A stretch of 64,000 nucleotides of DNA from Streptomyces sp. S465 (GCF_026898115.1 NZ_CP114036.1:2604001-2668000), one strand, 5' to 3'. Numbered from the stretch's first letter, positions 41,567 to 52,649 are shown. Translations and numbers: made by a program. Notes: generated by a model from the sequence alone, not told the origin.

Positions 41567-43492
41567 GTGGATACGACCCTCCAGGACCCCCTCGTCGGGC
41601 AGGTGCTCGACGGCCGCTACCGCGTCGAGGCGCGCATCGCCGTTGGCGGGATGGCGACGGTCTACCGGGCCGTCGACACCCGGCTCGACCGGGTGCTCGC
41701 CCTGAAGGTGATGCACCAGAGCCTCGCCTCCGACGCCGCCTTCGTCGACCGCTTCATCCGGGAGGCGAAATCCGTCGCGAGGCTCGCGCACGCCAATGTG
41801 GTCGCCGTCTACGACCAGGGAACGGACGGCGACCACGTCTATCTGGCCATGGAGTACGTCGCCGGCTGCACCCTGCGCGATGTGCTCCGCCGGCGTGGCG
41901 CCCTGCACCCGCGCGCCGCGCTGGACATCCTGGAGCCGGTGCTGGCCGCGCTCGGCGCGGCCCACCGGGCCGGTTTCGTGCACCGCGACATGAAGCCGGA
42001 GAACGTGCTGATCGGCGACGACGGCCGGGTCAAGGTGGCCGACTTCGGTCTGGTCCGGGCGGTGGACACCAACACCAGCGCCTCCACCGGAGCCGTCCTC
42101 GGCACGGTGTCGTATCTCGCGCCCGAGCAGATCGAGCACGGCACGGCCGACACCCGCGCCGATGTCTACGCCTGCGGTGTGGTGCTGTACGAGATGCTGA
42201 CCGGTGCCAAGCCGCACACCGGCAGCACCCCGGCGCAGGTCCTCTACCAGCATCTGAACGAGGACGTCCCGCCGCCGTCCGCCGTCGCGCCCGAGGTCGC
42301 CCCGGAGCTGGACGCCCTGGTCGCCTCGGCCACCGCGCGCGCCCTCGACGCGCGCCCCGCCGACGCCGTCGCACTGCTGGGCGCGGCCCGCGCGGTGCGG
42401 GACGCGCTGACCGACGCCCAGCTGGACGCGGTGCCTCCGCAGGCCAAGGAGGACACCTCGGAGGGCGCGGAGAACCGTACGACGGTGATTCCGCGCCCGG
42501 CGGCCGCGGTCGACGACCAGGAGGCGCTGAACCACACCAGCCGTCTGGAGCTGCCCCCGGAACCGCCCCGGCGCGAGCGGTCCGACCGGCGCGGGCGGGG
42601 CCGGATGCCGCGCCGCGGGATCGTCACGATCGTCGCCGCGGTGCTGCTGCTGATCGGTCTCGGCGTCGGGATCTGGTACATCAGCGTCGGCCAGTTCACC
42701 GAGGTCCCGCCGGTGCTGCGGAAGACCCAGGCGGAGGCGGAGAAGAAGCTGCACGACGCCGGTCTGGACGTGAAGGTCGTCAACGAGTTCAGCGATGTCG
42801 TCCCCAAGGGCCAGGTCATCGGCTCCAAGCCCGGACCGGGCGAGCGCGTCCGCGACAGCGTGACCATCCGGGTCTCCCAGGGGCCGCCGCGGGCCGAGGT
42901 GCCCAATGTGGTGGGCATGCCGCTCGCCGACGCCAAGCGGAAGATCGCGGACCAGGGGCTCACGGTCGGCACGGTCACCCGCCGCTTCAGCAGTGAGACG
43001 GCCCAGGGCTCGGTCCTGTCCACCAGCCCCGGCGCCGGCTCCGTACGCCGTCCCGAGACGTCGGTGTCGATCGTGGTCAGCAAGGGCGAGCCGGTCGACG
43101 TCCCGGATGTGGTGGGCGATTCGGTCGCCGAGGCCCGGTCCGCGCTGGAGGACGAGGGCTTCAAGGTCAAGATCGCTGAGCGCCAGGTGTACTCGGAGGA
43201 GGACAAGGGCTCGGTCGCCGCGCAGTCGCCGTCGGCGGACGGCCAGGGCGCCAAGGGCGACACGGTGACGCTGACCCTCTCCAAGGGCCGGCAGATGATC
43301 GAGGTGCCGGACGTCACCGGGCTGAAGGTCGACGAGGCCACGTCGCAGCTGGAGGAGGCCGGCTTCGAGGTGAAGGTCGACAAGGCGCTGTTGTTCCCGG
43401 GGGACACGGTGAAGGACCAGTCGGTGAACGCCGGTGACAAGGCGCCCAAGGGGAGCACCATCACCATCACGCTGAGCGGCGGCGTGTTCTAG
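41567..43492 (+). CDS. pkaF: PASTA-domain Ser/Thr protein kinase
   Basis: Membrane kinase of the PknB type that senses muropeptides or lipid II and phosphorylates division and wall proteins. The 641 residues show the kinase domain (about 12-275) with K47 (LALKVM), H139-R-D141 (FVHRDMKPENVL) and DFG from residue 159. A juxtamembrane region and one transmembrane helix (about 350-370) follow, then four extracellular PASTA repeats to the C-terminus (each opening with a VPDVxG-like motif). The kinase is active by all key residues. The symbol is by synteny with the S. coelicolor gene. GTG 41567 is inferred from the leaderless -10 box. Confidence 0.94.
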   Translation: MDTTLQDPLVGQVLDGRYRVEARIAVGGMATVYRAVDTRLDRVLALKVMHQSLASDAAFVDRFIREAKSVARLAHANVVAVYDQGTDGDHVYLAMEYVAGCTLRDVLRRRGALHPRAALDILEPVLAALGAAHRAGFVHRDMKPENVLIGDDGRVKVADFGLVRAVDTNTSASTGAVLGTVSYLAPEQIEHGTADTRADVYACGVVLYEMLTGAKPHTGSTPAQVLYQHLNEDVPPPSAVAPEVAPELDALVASATARALDARPADAVALLGAARAVRDALTDAQLDAVPPQAKEDTSEGAENRTTVIPRPAAAVDDQEALNHTSRLELPPEPPRRERSDRRGRGRMPRRGIVTIVAAVLLLIGLGVGIWYISVGQFTEVPPVLRKTQAEAEKKLHDAGLDVKVVNEFSDVVPKGQVIGSKPGPGERVRDSVTIRVSQGPPRAEVPNVVGMPLADAKRKIADQGLTVGTVTRRFSSETAQGSVLSTSPGAGSVRRPETSVSIVVSKGEPVDVPDVVGDSVAEARSALEDEGFKVKIAERQVYSEEDKGSVAAQSPSADGQGAKGDTVTLTLSKGRQMIEVPDVTGLKVDEATSQLEEAGFEVKVDKALLFPGDTVKDQSVNAGDKAPKGSTITITLSGGVF

Positions 43493-43509
43493 GGCGTCGG
43501 CGGCTTCGC

Positions 43510-43550
43510 GGCTGCCGGACGGCGATGGCCGTGCCATCCGTCCGGCAGCC
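43510..43550 (+). terminator. PASTA kinase terminator
   Basis: GGCTGCCGGACGG (43510-43522) pairs perfectly with 43538-43550, and the loop has an inner ATGGC/GCCAT pairing. It starts 17 nt after the stop codon. Confidence 0.8.
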
Positions 43551-43687
43551 GGCCCCCTCCCCCGTACCGCGACGGCTCGCGGAAGCGCTGGTCGGGCAAG
43601 GCTCCCGTGGCCCGGTGCACCCGGCGGGGGCGCCTCAAAGCGGTGGCCGGGGACATCCGAGCCACGAAAAGCAGGCACCCTTGTTCT

Positions 43688-44563
43688 GTGAGTACGCATC
43701 GCATCCGCAACCCCATCGGAGGCCATGTCCGGGTGGCCGGTGGCCTCGCCACCGTCGGCATGGCACACGCCGCCGACATCGGCGCCGAGACCGTCCAGGT
43801 CTTCGTCGCCAATCCGCGCGGCTGGGCCACCCCGGCCGGTACGCCCGCCCAGGACGAGGCGTTCCGGGCCGCCTGTGCCGAGCGGTCCATACCGGCGTAT
43901 GTCCACGCCCCGTACCTGATCAACTTCGGCTCGCACACGGAGGCCACCGCCGAACGCTCCGTGGCATCCCTGCGCCATTCGCTGCGGCGCGGCCGGGAGA
44001 TCGGGGCACTCGGCGTCGTCGTCCACACCGGCTCGGCGACCGGGGGACGCTCGCGGGCCACGGCGCTCGCGCAGGTGCGGGAGCGGATGCTGCCGCTGCT
44101 GGACGAGCTGGTCCGGGACGACGACCCGTGGCTGCTGCTGGAGCCGACCGCCGGTCAGGGCACCTCGCTGTGCTCGTTCGTGGCGGACCTGGGCCCGTAC
44201 TTCGAGGCGCTCGACCGGCACCCCCGGCTCGGTGTCTGCCTGGACACCTGCCATGTGTTCGCGGCGGGCCATGATCTCGCCGCGGCGGGCGGTGTGAAGC
44301 AGACCCTGGACGAGCTGGTGGCCGTCACCGGCGAGGGGCGGCTCAAGCTGATCCACGCCAACGACTCCAAGGACGTGGTCGGCGCCCATAAGGACCGGCA
44401 CGCGAACATCGGCGCCGGGCACATCGGGGCGGAGCCGTTCCGTGAGCTGTTCGCCCATCCCGCGACGGAGGGGGTGCCGCTGGTGATCGAGACGCCGGGC
44501 GGTACGGAGGGGCATGCGGCGGATGTGGCCCGGCTGAAGGAGTTGCGCGCCGGGGTGGTCTGA
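43688..44563 (+). CDS. endonuclease IV-like protein (TIM-barrel AP endonuclease family)
   Basis: 291-residue xylose-isomerase-like TIM barrel of the Nfo family, which cleaves DNA at abasic sites with a zinc cluster. Metal-binding segments are recognisable: YVHAPYLINFGS, VVVHTGSATGG, LLLEPTAGQG, CLDTCHVFAAG, IHANDSKDVVGAHKDRHANIGAGHIG and VIETPGG. The domain is complete, so nuclease activity is likely. GTG 43688 (STHRIRNPIGGHVRVAGGL) is chosen by family alignment; there is no clear ribosome-binding site or -10 box. Confidence 0.9.
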   Translation: MSTHRIRNPIGGHVRVAGGLATVGMAHAADIGAETVQVFVANPRGWATPAGTPAQDEAFRAACAERSIPAYVHAPYLINFGSHTEATAERSVASLRHSLRRGREIGALGVVVHTGSATGGRSRATALAQVRERMLPLLDELVRDDDPWLLLEPTAGQGTSLCSFVADLGPYFEALDRHPRLGVCLDTCHVFAAGHDLAAAGGVKQTLDELVAVTGEGRLKLIHANDSKDVVGAHKDRHANIGAGHIGAEPFRELFAHPATEGVPLVIETPGGTEGHAADVARLKELRAGVV

Positions 44564-44636
44564 GCGCCCGGGAGGCGCCGGGGGGCGTCTTCAGGGCCTG
44601 GGGCCCTTCTGACGGATCTCCGCGGGAGAGGGCGCC

Positions 44637-45269
44637 CTAGAGCTCCGGGCCGTCGCCCGGCTCCTCCTGGTAGGAGTAGCGCTGTTCCGCCCAGGGGTCG
44701 CCGATGTTGTGGTAGCCGCGCTCCTCCCAGAAACCACGGCGGTCGGCGGTCATGTACTCGACCCCGCGCACCCATTTCGGGCCCTTCCAGGCATACAGAT
44801 GGGGCACCACGAGCCGCAGCGGAAAGCCGTGCTCGGCGGTGAGCGGCTCCCCGTCCTTGTGCGTCGCGAACATCGTGGTTTCCGCCAGGAAGTCCGACAG
44901 GCGTAGATTCGAGCTGAACCCGTATTCCGCCCACACCATGACATGGGTGACGTCCGGCGCCGGCGGTGCGAGTTCCGCGATCTCCCGCGCGGAAACCCCG
45001 CCCCATTCGGCGCCGAGCATGCTGAATTTGGTGACGCAGTGCAGATCGGCCACGACCGTCGAGTACGGCAGAGCGGAGAACTCCTCATGCGTCCAGCAGT
45101 GTTTTTCGCCGTCCGCCGTGGCGCCGAAGACCCGGAACTCCCATCGGTCCGGCTTGAACTTCGGCACCGGCCCATAGTGCGTAACCGGCCAACCGCGCTG
45201 CAGTCGCTGCCCCGGGGGCAGCTTCGCGAGCTCCCCCTCGCGGCTTTCCGACTGACCCATGGACTCCAT
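44637..45269 (-). CDS. sulfite oxidase-like molybdopterin oxidoreductase
   Basis: 210-residue protein of the sulfite-oxidase-fold molybdenum family without a heme domain. The molybdenum-ligating Cys is probably C78 in VADLHCVTKFS, with WGGVSAREI and MVWAEYGFSSNL as further family stretches. No twin-arginine or signal peptide is visible, so it looks cytoplasmic, unlike periplasmic MsrP. ATG 45269 and ATG 45260 (MGQSESREGEL) are both possible, and neither has a good ribosome-binding site. It converges on the endonuclease gene and diverges from bacterioferritin. The substrate is unknown. Confidence 0.88.
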   Translation of the reverse strand: MESMGQSESREGELAKLPPGQRLQRGWPVTHYGPVPKFKPDRWEFRVFGATADGEKHCWTHEEFSALPYSTVVADLHCVTKFSMLGAEWGGVSAREIAELAPPAPDVTHVMVWAEYGFSSNLRLSDFLAETTMFATHKDGEPLTAEHGFPLRLVVPHLYAWKGPKWVRGVEYMTADRRGFWEERGYHNIGDPWAEQRYSYQEEPGDGPEL

Positions 45270-45418
45270 GGTCTCAGACCGCCGGGGGTGGTCGTGACCA
45301 GGGCATCGGACGCCGGGACAACCCGTACTAAGCGTGCACTTACTGGACGCCCTACCAGGCGCGATGCGACGATGCGCGGAACCTGCCGTTCCCGATCGGA
45401 TTGGAAGGAGCCCCTCCG

Positions 45419-45898
45419 ATGCAGGGTGACCCCGAGGTCCTCGAGTTCCTCAACGAGCAGCTGACCGGCGAACTGACCGCGATCAATCAGTACTTTCTGC
45501 ACTCGAAGATGCAGGACAACTTTGGCTGGACTCGGCTTGCCAAACACACCCGGTCGGAGTCTTTCGATGAGATGAGGCATGCGGAGACGCTCACCGACCG
45601 GATCCTTCTCCTGGAGGGCCTGCCCAATTACCAGCGGCTCTTCCATGTCCGGGTGGGCCAGACGGTGACCGAGATGTTCCAGGCCGACCGGCAGGTGGAG
45701 GTCGAGGCGATCGACCGTCTCAGGCGGGGCATCGAGCTGATGCGGTCCAAGGGGGACATCACCTCGGCCAACATCTTCGAGGACATCCTCGCCGACGAGG
45801 AACTCCACATCGACTATCTCGACACCCAGCTGGAGCTGATCGAGAAACTCGGCGAGGCCCTCTACATCGCCCAGCAGATCGAGCAGCCGAGCGACTGA
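45419..45898 (+). CDS. bfr: bacterioferritin
   Basis: Heme-containing ferritin that stores iron in a 24-mer cage. The 159 residues keep all ferroxidase ligands (E18, E51, H54, E94, E127, H130) and the heme-ligand M52. Length and termini are standard. ATG 45419 follows GGAAGGAG. The gene converges on bfd, whose product releases iron from Bfr, so storage and release genes face each other, with the iron box on the bfd side only. Confidence 0.96.
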   Translation: MQGDPEVLEFLNEQLTGELTAINQYFLHSKMQDNFGWTRLAKHTRSESFDEMRHAETLTDRILLLEGLPNYQRLFHVRVGQTVTEMFQADRQVEVEAIDRLRRGIELMRSKGDITSANIFEDILADEELHIDYLDTQLELIEKLGEALYIAQQIEQPSD

Positions 45899-45906
45899 AC
45901 CAGGAC

Positions 45907-45960
45907 GCCGGTCAGGCAGGTCAGACAGGTGAGTCCGGTCAGCCCCGTCAGTCCCGTCAG
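45907..45960. repeat. degenerate 9-bp repeats between bfr and bfd
   Basis: Units of the type CCCGTCAGT are repeated several times with changes (GGTCAGG, CGGTCAGCC, CCGTCAGTC), ending at the bfd stop codon. Confidence 0.6.
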
Positions 45961-46220
45961 GCCGCTTCGGCCGCCGCCGGGACGGAGGCGGCAGCGGTGG
46001 CCGCGGCCGTGGCAGTGGCCGTCGTCAGGACGACCGGGTCCAGCGCCTCGCGCCGGGGGCAGGCGCCGCGGCCCAGCAGCGCCTGGATCTTCCGCACGCA
46101 CGAACCGCAGTCCGTGCCTGCCTTGCAGGCACCGGCGATCTGGCGCGGGGTGCACGCGCCCGCCTCCGCGTGCTCACGCACCTGCCGCTCGGTGATGCCG
46201 AAGCATGAGCAGACGTACAC
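45957..46220 (-). CDS. bfd: bacterioferritin-associated ferredoxin
   Basis: Small [2Fe-2S] protein that delivers electrons to Bfr for iron release. Ligands C4, C6, C38 and C41 (VYVCSCFGITE, then TDCGSC) match the family spacing. At 87 aa it is about 20 residues longer than typical Bfd because of an Ala/Thr-rich tail (about 66-87) that runs into short repeats. GTG 46220 follows GGAGAG. A near-consensus iron box lies 28-46 bp upstream, so iron-loaded DmdR/IdeR should repress it. Confidence 0.92.
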   Translation of the reverse strand: MYVCSCFGITERQVREHAEAGACTPRQIAGACKAGTDCGSCVRKIQALLGRGACPRREALDPVVLTTATATAAATAAASVPAAAEAA

Positions 46221-46247
46221 GGGCTCTCCAGCGGTGGCGGTGATCAG

Positions 46248-46266
46248 TGAGGTAACCCTTACCTTA
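46248..46266 (-). promoter_or_regulatory. iron box (DmdR1/IdeR-type operator) of bfd
   Basis: TGAGGTAACCCTTACCTTA matches the IdeR/DmdR 19-bp consensus at about 14 positions and contains the perfect inverted repeat AGGTAA-3 nt-TTACCT. It sits in the bfd promoter region. Confidence 0.75.
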
Positions 46267-46296
46267 CCTGCCGCACCGGACCCCCACAACGCACAG

Positions 46297-46325
46297 GGGG
46301 CGCGGATCCTTGTGATCCGCGCCCC
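46297..46325 (-). terminator. DAHP synthase terminator
   Basis: GGGGCGCGGATC (46297-46308) pairs with 46314-46325 around a 5-nt loop, about 30 nt past the aroH stop codon and just upstream of the bfd iron box. Confidence 0.75.
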
Positions 46326-46355
46326 ACCTGCGTCTTTGCGATCTTCGCCGGGTGC

Positions 46356-48707
<2,352 letters not shown>

Positions 48708-48716
48708 CTATCCGCC

Positions 48717-50672
48717 ATGCAGAACCCTGCTCAGGCCGTCGTCGCACGGCTGCTCTCCGACGACGCGCCGCCCTTCGCCCTGCTGCACCGCCGCACCCCC
48801 GGCCGGGCGTCCGACACCGTCGAGGTGCTGCTCGGCCCGGTCACCGAGGTGGAGCGGCTGACCGACATCCCGCTGCCCGCCGGCGCGCCGGAGGACGGCG
48901 CCCCGGTGGTGGACGCGCTCGCGCTGGTGCCGTTCCGGCAGATCCGGGAGCGGGGGTTCGAGGTGCGCGACGACGGGACGCCGCTGGCCGTGCTGCGGCC
49001 GCGGGAGACCGTCGAGCTGCCGCTCGCCGAGGCGCTTGAGGCGCTGCCCGCGCACCGGGTGCGGGTCGAGGACGGGGCGTTCGACGTGGCCGACGACGCC
49101 TACGCCGACATCGTGCGCCGGGTCATCGAGGACGAGATCGGCACCGGTGAGGGCGCCAACTTCGTCATCCGGCGGACGTTCCGGGGCGAGATCCCGGGGT
49201 TCGGCAGCAGCGACGCGCTCGCGCTCTTCCGGCGGCTGCTGGCCGGTGAGCGGGGCGCCTACTGGACGTATGTGGTGCGGCTGCCGGACGGGCGGACGCT
49301 GGTGGGGGCCAGCCCGGAGGTGCATGTGCGGGTGTCCGGGGGGACGGTCGTGATGAACCCGATCAGCGGCACGTACCGCTATCCCGAGGGCGGGCCGAGT
49401 ACGGCGGGGCTGCTGGAGTTCCTGCACGACCGCAAGGAGGTGGAGGAGCTGTCCATGGTCGTGGACGAGGAGCTGAAGATGATGTGCACCGTCGGCGACA
49501 TGGGCGGGACGGTGATCGGGCCCCGGCTCAGGGAGATGGCGCATCTGGCGCACACCGAGTACGAGCTGCGCGGCCGTTCCTCGCTCGACGTCCGGGAGGT
49601 GCTGCGCGAGACGATGTTCGCCGCGACGGTCACCGGATCGCCGGTGCAGAACGCCTGCCGGGTGATCGAGCGCTACGAACCCCTCGGACCGGACGGGGCC
49701 GCGCGCGGCTACTACGCGGGCGCCCTGGCGCTGATCGGACGGGACGGCGGCGGCGCCCAGACCCTGGACTCGCCGATCCTGATCCGCACCGCCGACATCG
49801 ACGCCGCGGGATCGCTGAAGGTGGCGGTCGGCGCGACGCTCGTGCGCCACTCGGACCCGCGCGGCGAAGTGGCCGAGACGCACGCGAAGGCGGCCGGGGT
49901 GCTGACCGCGCTGGGCGTGCGGCCGGCGCCGGTACGGCCCGAGGCGCGGGGCCCGCGGCCGCGGCTCGCGGACGATCCGCGGGTGCGGGCGGCGCTGGAC
50001 GCGCGGCGGGCGGACCTGGCGCCGTTCTGGCTGCGGATGCAGCAGACCCCGTCGTCGGCGGACGGGTCCCTGGGCCGGAAGCTGTCCGGGCATGCCCTGG
50101 TCATCGACGGGGAGGACACGTTCACCGCGATGCTCGCGCATCTGCTGCGCACCTCGGGGCTGACGGTGACCGTGCGGCGGTACGACGCGCCGGGGCTGCG
50201 GGAGGCGGCGCTGGCGCATCAGGGGCCCGTGGTGCTCGGCCCGGGGCCGGGCGACCCCGGCGACACGACGGACCCGAAGATGCGCTTCCTGCGGGGGCTG
50301 ACCGCGGAGCTGGTGGCCGGGCACCGGCACGGGCTGCTGGGGGTGTGCCTGGGCAGCGAGCTGATCGCGGCCGAGCTGGGGCTGGAGATCGTGCGCAAGG
50401 CCGTGCCGTTCCAGGGGGCACAGGAGCGGATCGACTTCTTCGGGCGCGAGGAGACCGTCGGCTTCTACAACACCTTCACGGCACGCTGCGACGAGGCGGC
50501 CGAGACGGAGCTGGCGATGCACCGCGTGGAGCTGAGCCGGGACCCGGTGACCGGCGATGTGCACGCGCTGCGCGGGCCGGGTTTCGCCGGGGTGCAGTTC
50601 CACCCGGAGTCGGTGCTGTCCCGGGACGGGGCGGCGCTGGTGGCGGAGCTGCTGGCGGCCGTGCTGGTCTGA
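48717..50672 (+). CDS. trpEG: fused anthranilate synthase TrpE-TrpG
   Basis: Single-chain anthranilate synthase turning chorismate and glutamine into anthranilate. The 651 residues comprise a TrpE-type chorismate domain (about 1-420; ISGTYRYPEG, DEELKMMCTVGDMGG, ATVTGSPVQNACRVIE) and a class I glutamine amidotransferase domain (about 460-651). The latter has nucleophile C544 and H629/E631 (QFHPES). The nucleophile motif reads GVCLGSE rather than the usual GVCLGHQ. The fusion resembles PhzE-type enzymes in architecture, but the trpL attenuator argues for tryptophan synthesis. ATG 48717 follows GGAAGGA. Confidence 0.9.
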   Translation: MQNPAQAVVARLLSDDAPPFALLHRRTPGRASDTVEVLLGPVTEVERLTDIPLPAGAPEDGAPVVDALALVPFRQIRERGFEVRDDGTPLAVLRPRETVELPLAEALEALPAHRVRVEDGAFDVADDAYADIVRRVIEDEIGTGEGANFVIRRTFRGEIPGFGSSDALALFRRLLAGERGAYWTYVVRLPDGRTLVGASPEVHVRVSGGTVVMNPISGTYRYPEGGPSTAGLLEFLHDRKEVEELSMVVDEELKMMCTVGDMGGTVIGPRLREMAHLAHTEYELRGRSSLDVREVLRETMFAATVTGSPVQNACRVIERYEPLGPDGAARGYYAGALALIGRDGGGAQTLDSPILIRTADIDAAGSLKVAVGATLVRHSDPRGEVAETHAKAAGVLTALGVRPAPVRPEARGPRPRLADDPRVRAALDARRADLAPFWLRMQQTPSSADGSLGRKLSGHALVIDGEDTFTAMLAHLLRTSGLTVTVRRYDAPGLREAALAHQGPVVLGPGPGDPGDTTDPKMRFLRGLTAELVAGHRHGLLGVCLGSELIAAELGLEIVRKAVPFQGAQERIDFFGREETVGFYNTFTARCDEAAETELAMHRVELSRDPVTGDVHALRGPGFAGVQFHPESVLSRDGAALVAELLAAVLV

Positions 50673-50701
50673 CGGGTCCGGCCGGTCCGCCGCGGGCGTG
50701 A

Positions 50702-50738
50702 CGATGGGCCGGGTGCGGGGAACGCGCCCGGCCCATCG
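50702..50738. terminator. terminator between trpEG and pfkA
   Basis: A 16-bp stem (50702-50717 with 50723-50738, one G-U pair) with a 5-nt loop, between two convergent genes. Confidence 0.82.
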
Positions 50739-50759
50739 CCGTACTGCACCCAGACGGCC

Positions 50760-51788
50760 TCAGCCGAAGAAGACCTCGGCCTCGGCGTAGAGCGAGGGAT
50801 CGACCGTCTTGAGCCGTGCGGTCGCCTCGGCGAGCGGGACCCGGACGATGTCGGTGCCGCGCAGGGCGACCATCTTCCCGAAGTCCTCGTCCCGCACCGC
50901 GTCGATGGCGTGCAGCCCGAAGCGGGTGGCGAGCCAGCGGTCGAAGGCGCTGGGCGTGCCCCCGCGCTGGACATGGCCGAGGACGGTGGTGCGGGCTTCC
51001 TTGCCGGTGCGCTTCTCGATCTCCTTGGCCAGCCACTCGCCGACGCCGGAGAGCCGGACATGGCCGAAGGAGTCCAGCGTGTCGTCCTTGAGGACCACCT
51101 CGCCGTCCTTGGGCATCGCGCCCTCGGCGACGACCACGATCGGGGCGTAGCGGATCTGGAAGCGGGATTCGACCCAGGCGCAGACCTGGTCGATGTCGAA
51201 GCGCTGCTCGGGGAGGAGGATCACGTTGGCGCCGCCGGCCAGCCCCGAGTGCAGGGCGATCCATCCGGCGTGACGGCCCATCACCTCCACGACCAGGACG
51301 CGCATATGCGATTCGGCGGTGGTGTGGAGCCGGTCGATGGCCTCGGTGGCGATGTTGACGGCGGTGTCGAAGCCGAAGGTGTAGTCGGTGGCGGAGAGAT
51401 CGTTGTCGATGGTCTTGGGGACGCCCACGCAGGCGATCCCGTAGTCGCCGGAGAGCTGGGCGGCGACGCCGAGGGTGTCCTCGCCGCCGATCGCGATCAG
51501 CGCGTCGACCTCCTGCTTGACGAGGGTCTCCTTGACCCGCCGGATGCCGTCCTCGCTCTTGAGGGGGTTGGTGCGGGAGGAGCCGAGGATGGTGCCGCCG
51601 CGCGGCAGGATGCCGCGCACCGCGCGGATGTCGAGGGGGACGGTGTCGTTGTCGAGAGGGCCGCGCCAGCCGTCCCGGAAGCCGATGAAGTCATAGCCGT
51701 ATTCCTGTACGCCCTTGCGCACGACGGCGCGGATGACCGCGTTGAGCCCGGGGCAGTCACCGCCGCCGGTCAGCACTCCGACCCGCAT
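50760..51788 (-). CDS. pfkA: 6-phosphofructokinase (group III; phosphoryl donor uncertain)
   Basis: Glycolytic enzyme phosphorylating fructose-6-phosphate. The 342 residues show GGGDCPGLNAVIR, GGTILGSSRTNP, IGGEDTLG, VPKTIDNDL, MGRHAGWIALHSG and GHVQRGGTPSAFDR. At the donor-specificity position the residue is D104 (in GGEDT), with K125 in PKTIDND. In this family Gly-104 goes with ATP and Asp-104 with pyrophosphate, as in Amycolatopsis PPi-PFK, which this resembles closely. PPi use is therefore possible. ATG 51788; the gene is monocistronic and convergent to trpEG. Confidence 0.93.
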   Translation of the reverse strand: MRVGVLTGGGDCPGLNAVIRAVVRKGVQEYGYDFIGFRDGWRGPLDNDTVPLDIRAVRGILPRGGTILGSSRTNPLKSEDGIRRVKETLVKQEVDALIAIGGEDTLGVAAQLSGDYGIACVGVPKTIDNDLSATDYTFGFDTAVNIATEAIDRLHTTAESHMRVLVVEVMGRHAGWIALHSGLAGGANVILLPEQRFDIDQVCAWVESRFQIRYAPIVVVAEGAMPKDGEVVLKDDTLDSFGHVRLSGVGEWLAKEIEKRTGKEARTTVLGHVQRGGTPSAFDRWLATRFGLHAIDAVRDEDFGKMVALRGTDIVRVPLAEATARLKTVDPSLYAEAEVFFG

Positions 51789-51968
51789 CGTTTCTTCCCT
51801 TCTCCCGTGAAATCCCGTGATTGGGCCCGGTATGGAATGCCACGCTAACGGTGATCCAGGTCACACGGGATGGGGCGTCGGCCGATTTCCGTGCGCGCCA
51901 AGGGAGTTGGTTTTGAACTTCACTCGTACGAGCGGTTGCGCGGTGTCGACGTGCTCAGCCGGACGGCG

Positions 51969-52649
51969 TCAGGCGTCGTCCAGGCCGCGCTCGATCGCAT
52001 AGCGGACCAGCTCCACGCGGTTGTGCAGCTGAAGCTTGCCGAGGGTGTTCTGGACGTGGTTCTGCACCGTGCGGTGCGAGATGACCAGCCGCTCGGCGAT
52101 CTGCTTGTACGACAGCCCCTTGGCCACCAGCCGCAGCACCTCCGTCTCGCGCTCGGTCAGCCGCGGGGCGGCCGGCTGATCGGCGGCGGTGGGGGCGGGC
52201 TCGCCCGCCAGCCGCCGGTACTCGCCGAGCACCAGGCCCGCGAGCCCCGGGGTGAACACCGGGTCGCCGGCCGCCGTGCGGCGCACCGCGTCCAGCAGCT
52301 CCTCGGTGCTGGCCGACTTCAGCAGATAGCCGGTGGCCCCGGACTTGACCGCCTCCAGGACGTCCGCGTGCTCACCGCTCGCGGAGAGCACCAGCACCCG
52401 CAGCCCGGGGCGGTCGGCGACGACCTCCTTGCACACCTCGACCCCCGGCAGACCGGGCAGGTTGAGGTCGAGCACCAGGACGTCGGGGCCGGTGGCCTTG
52501 GCCCGGCGGACCGCCTGCGGTCCGTCCCCGGCCGTGGCCACCACGTCGAACCCGGCCTCGGCCAGGTCCCGGGCCACCGCGTCACGCCACATCGGATGGT
52601 CGTCGACCACCATCACCGTCACCGGCCGGCCGTCCAGCTCAGCGGTCAT
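51969..52649 (-). CDS. macR: MacR, NarL/LuxR-type response regulator
   Basis: 226-residue response regulator. The receiver domain (about 10-125) has the acidic pair D16-D17 and phospho-acceptor D61 (LVLDLNLPG). The C-terminal LuxR helix-turn-helix (about 160-220) reads LTERETEVLRLVAKGLSYKQ, then ISHRTVQNHVQNTLGKL. ATG 52649 overlaps the kinase stop as ATGA, so the two proteins are translated as a pair. By position it corresponds to MacR of S. coelicolor, which controls morphology and antibiotic production through cell-envelope genes. The symbol is by synteny. Confidence 0.93.
   Translation of the reverse strand: MTAELDGRPVTVMVVDDHPMWRDAVARDLAEAGFDVVATAGDGPQAVRRAKATGPDVLVLDLNLPGLPGVEVCKEVVADRPGLRVLVLSASGEHADVLEAVKSGATGYLLKSASTEELLDAVRRTAAGDPVFTPGLAGLVLGEYRRLAGEPAPTAADQPAAPRLTERETEVLRLVAKGLSYKQIAERLVISHRTVQNHVQNTLGKLQLHNRVELVRYAIERGLDDA

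Noticed and set aside
41162..44515. 1117-codon minus-strand open frame opposite the PASTA kinase and endonuclease genes
   Set aside because: It is antisense to two well-supported genes and crosses a terminator; composition is typical of shadow frames.
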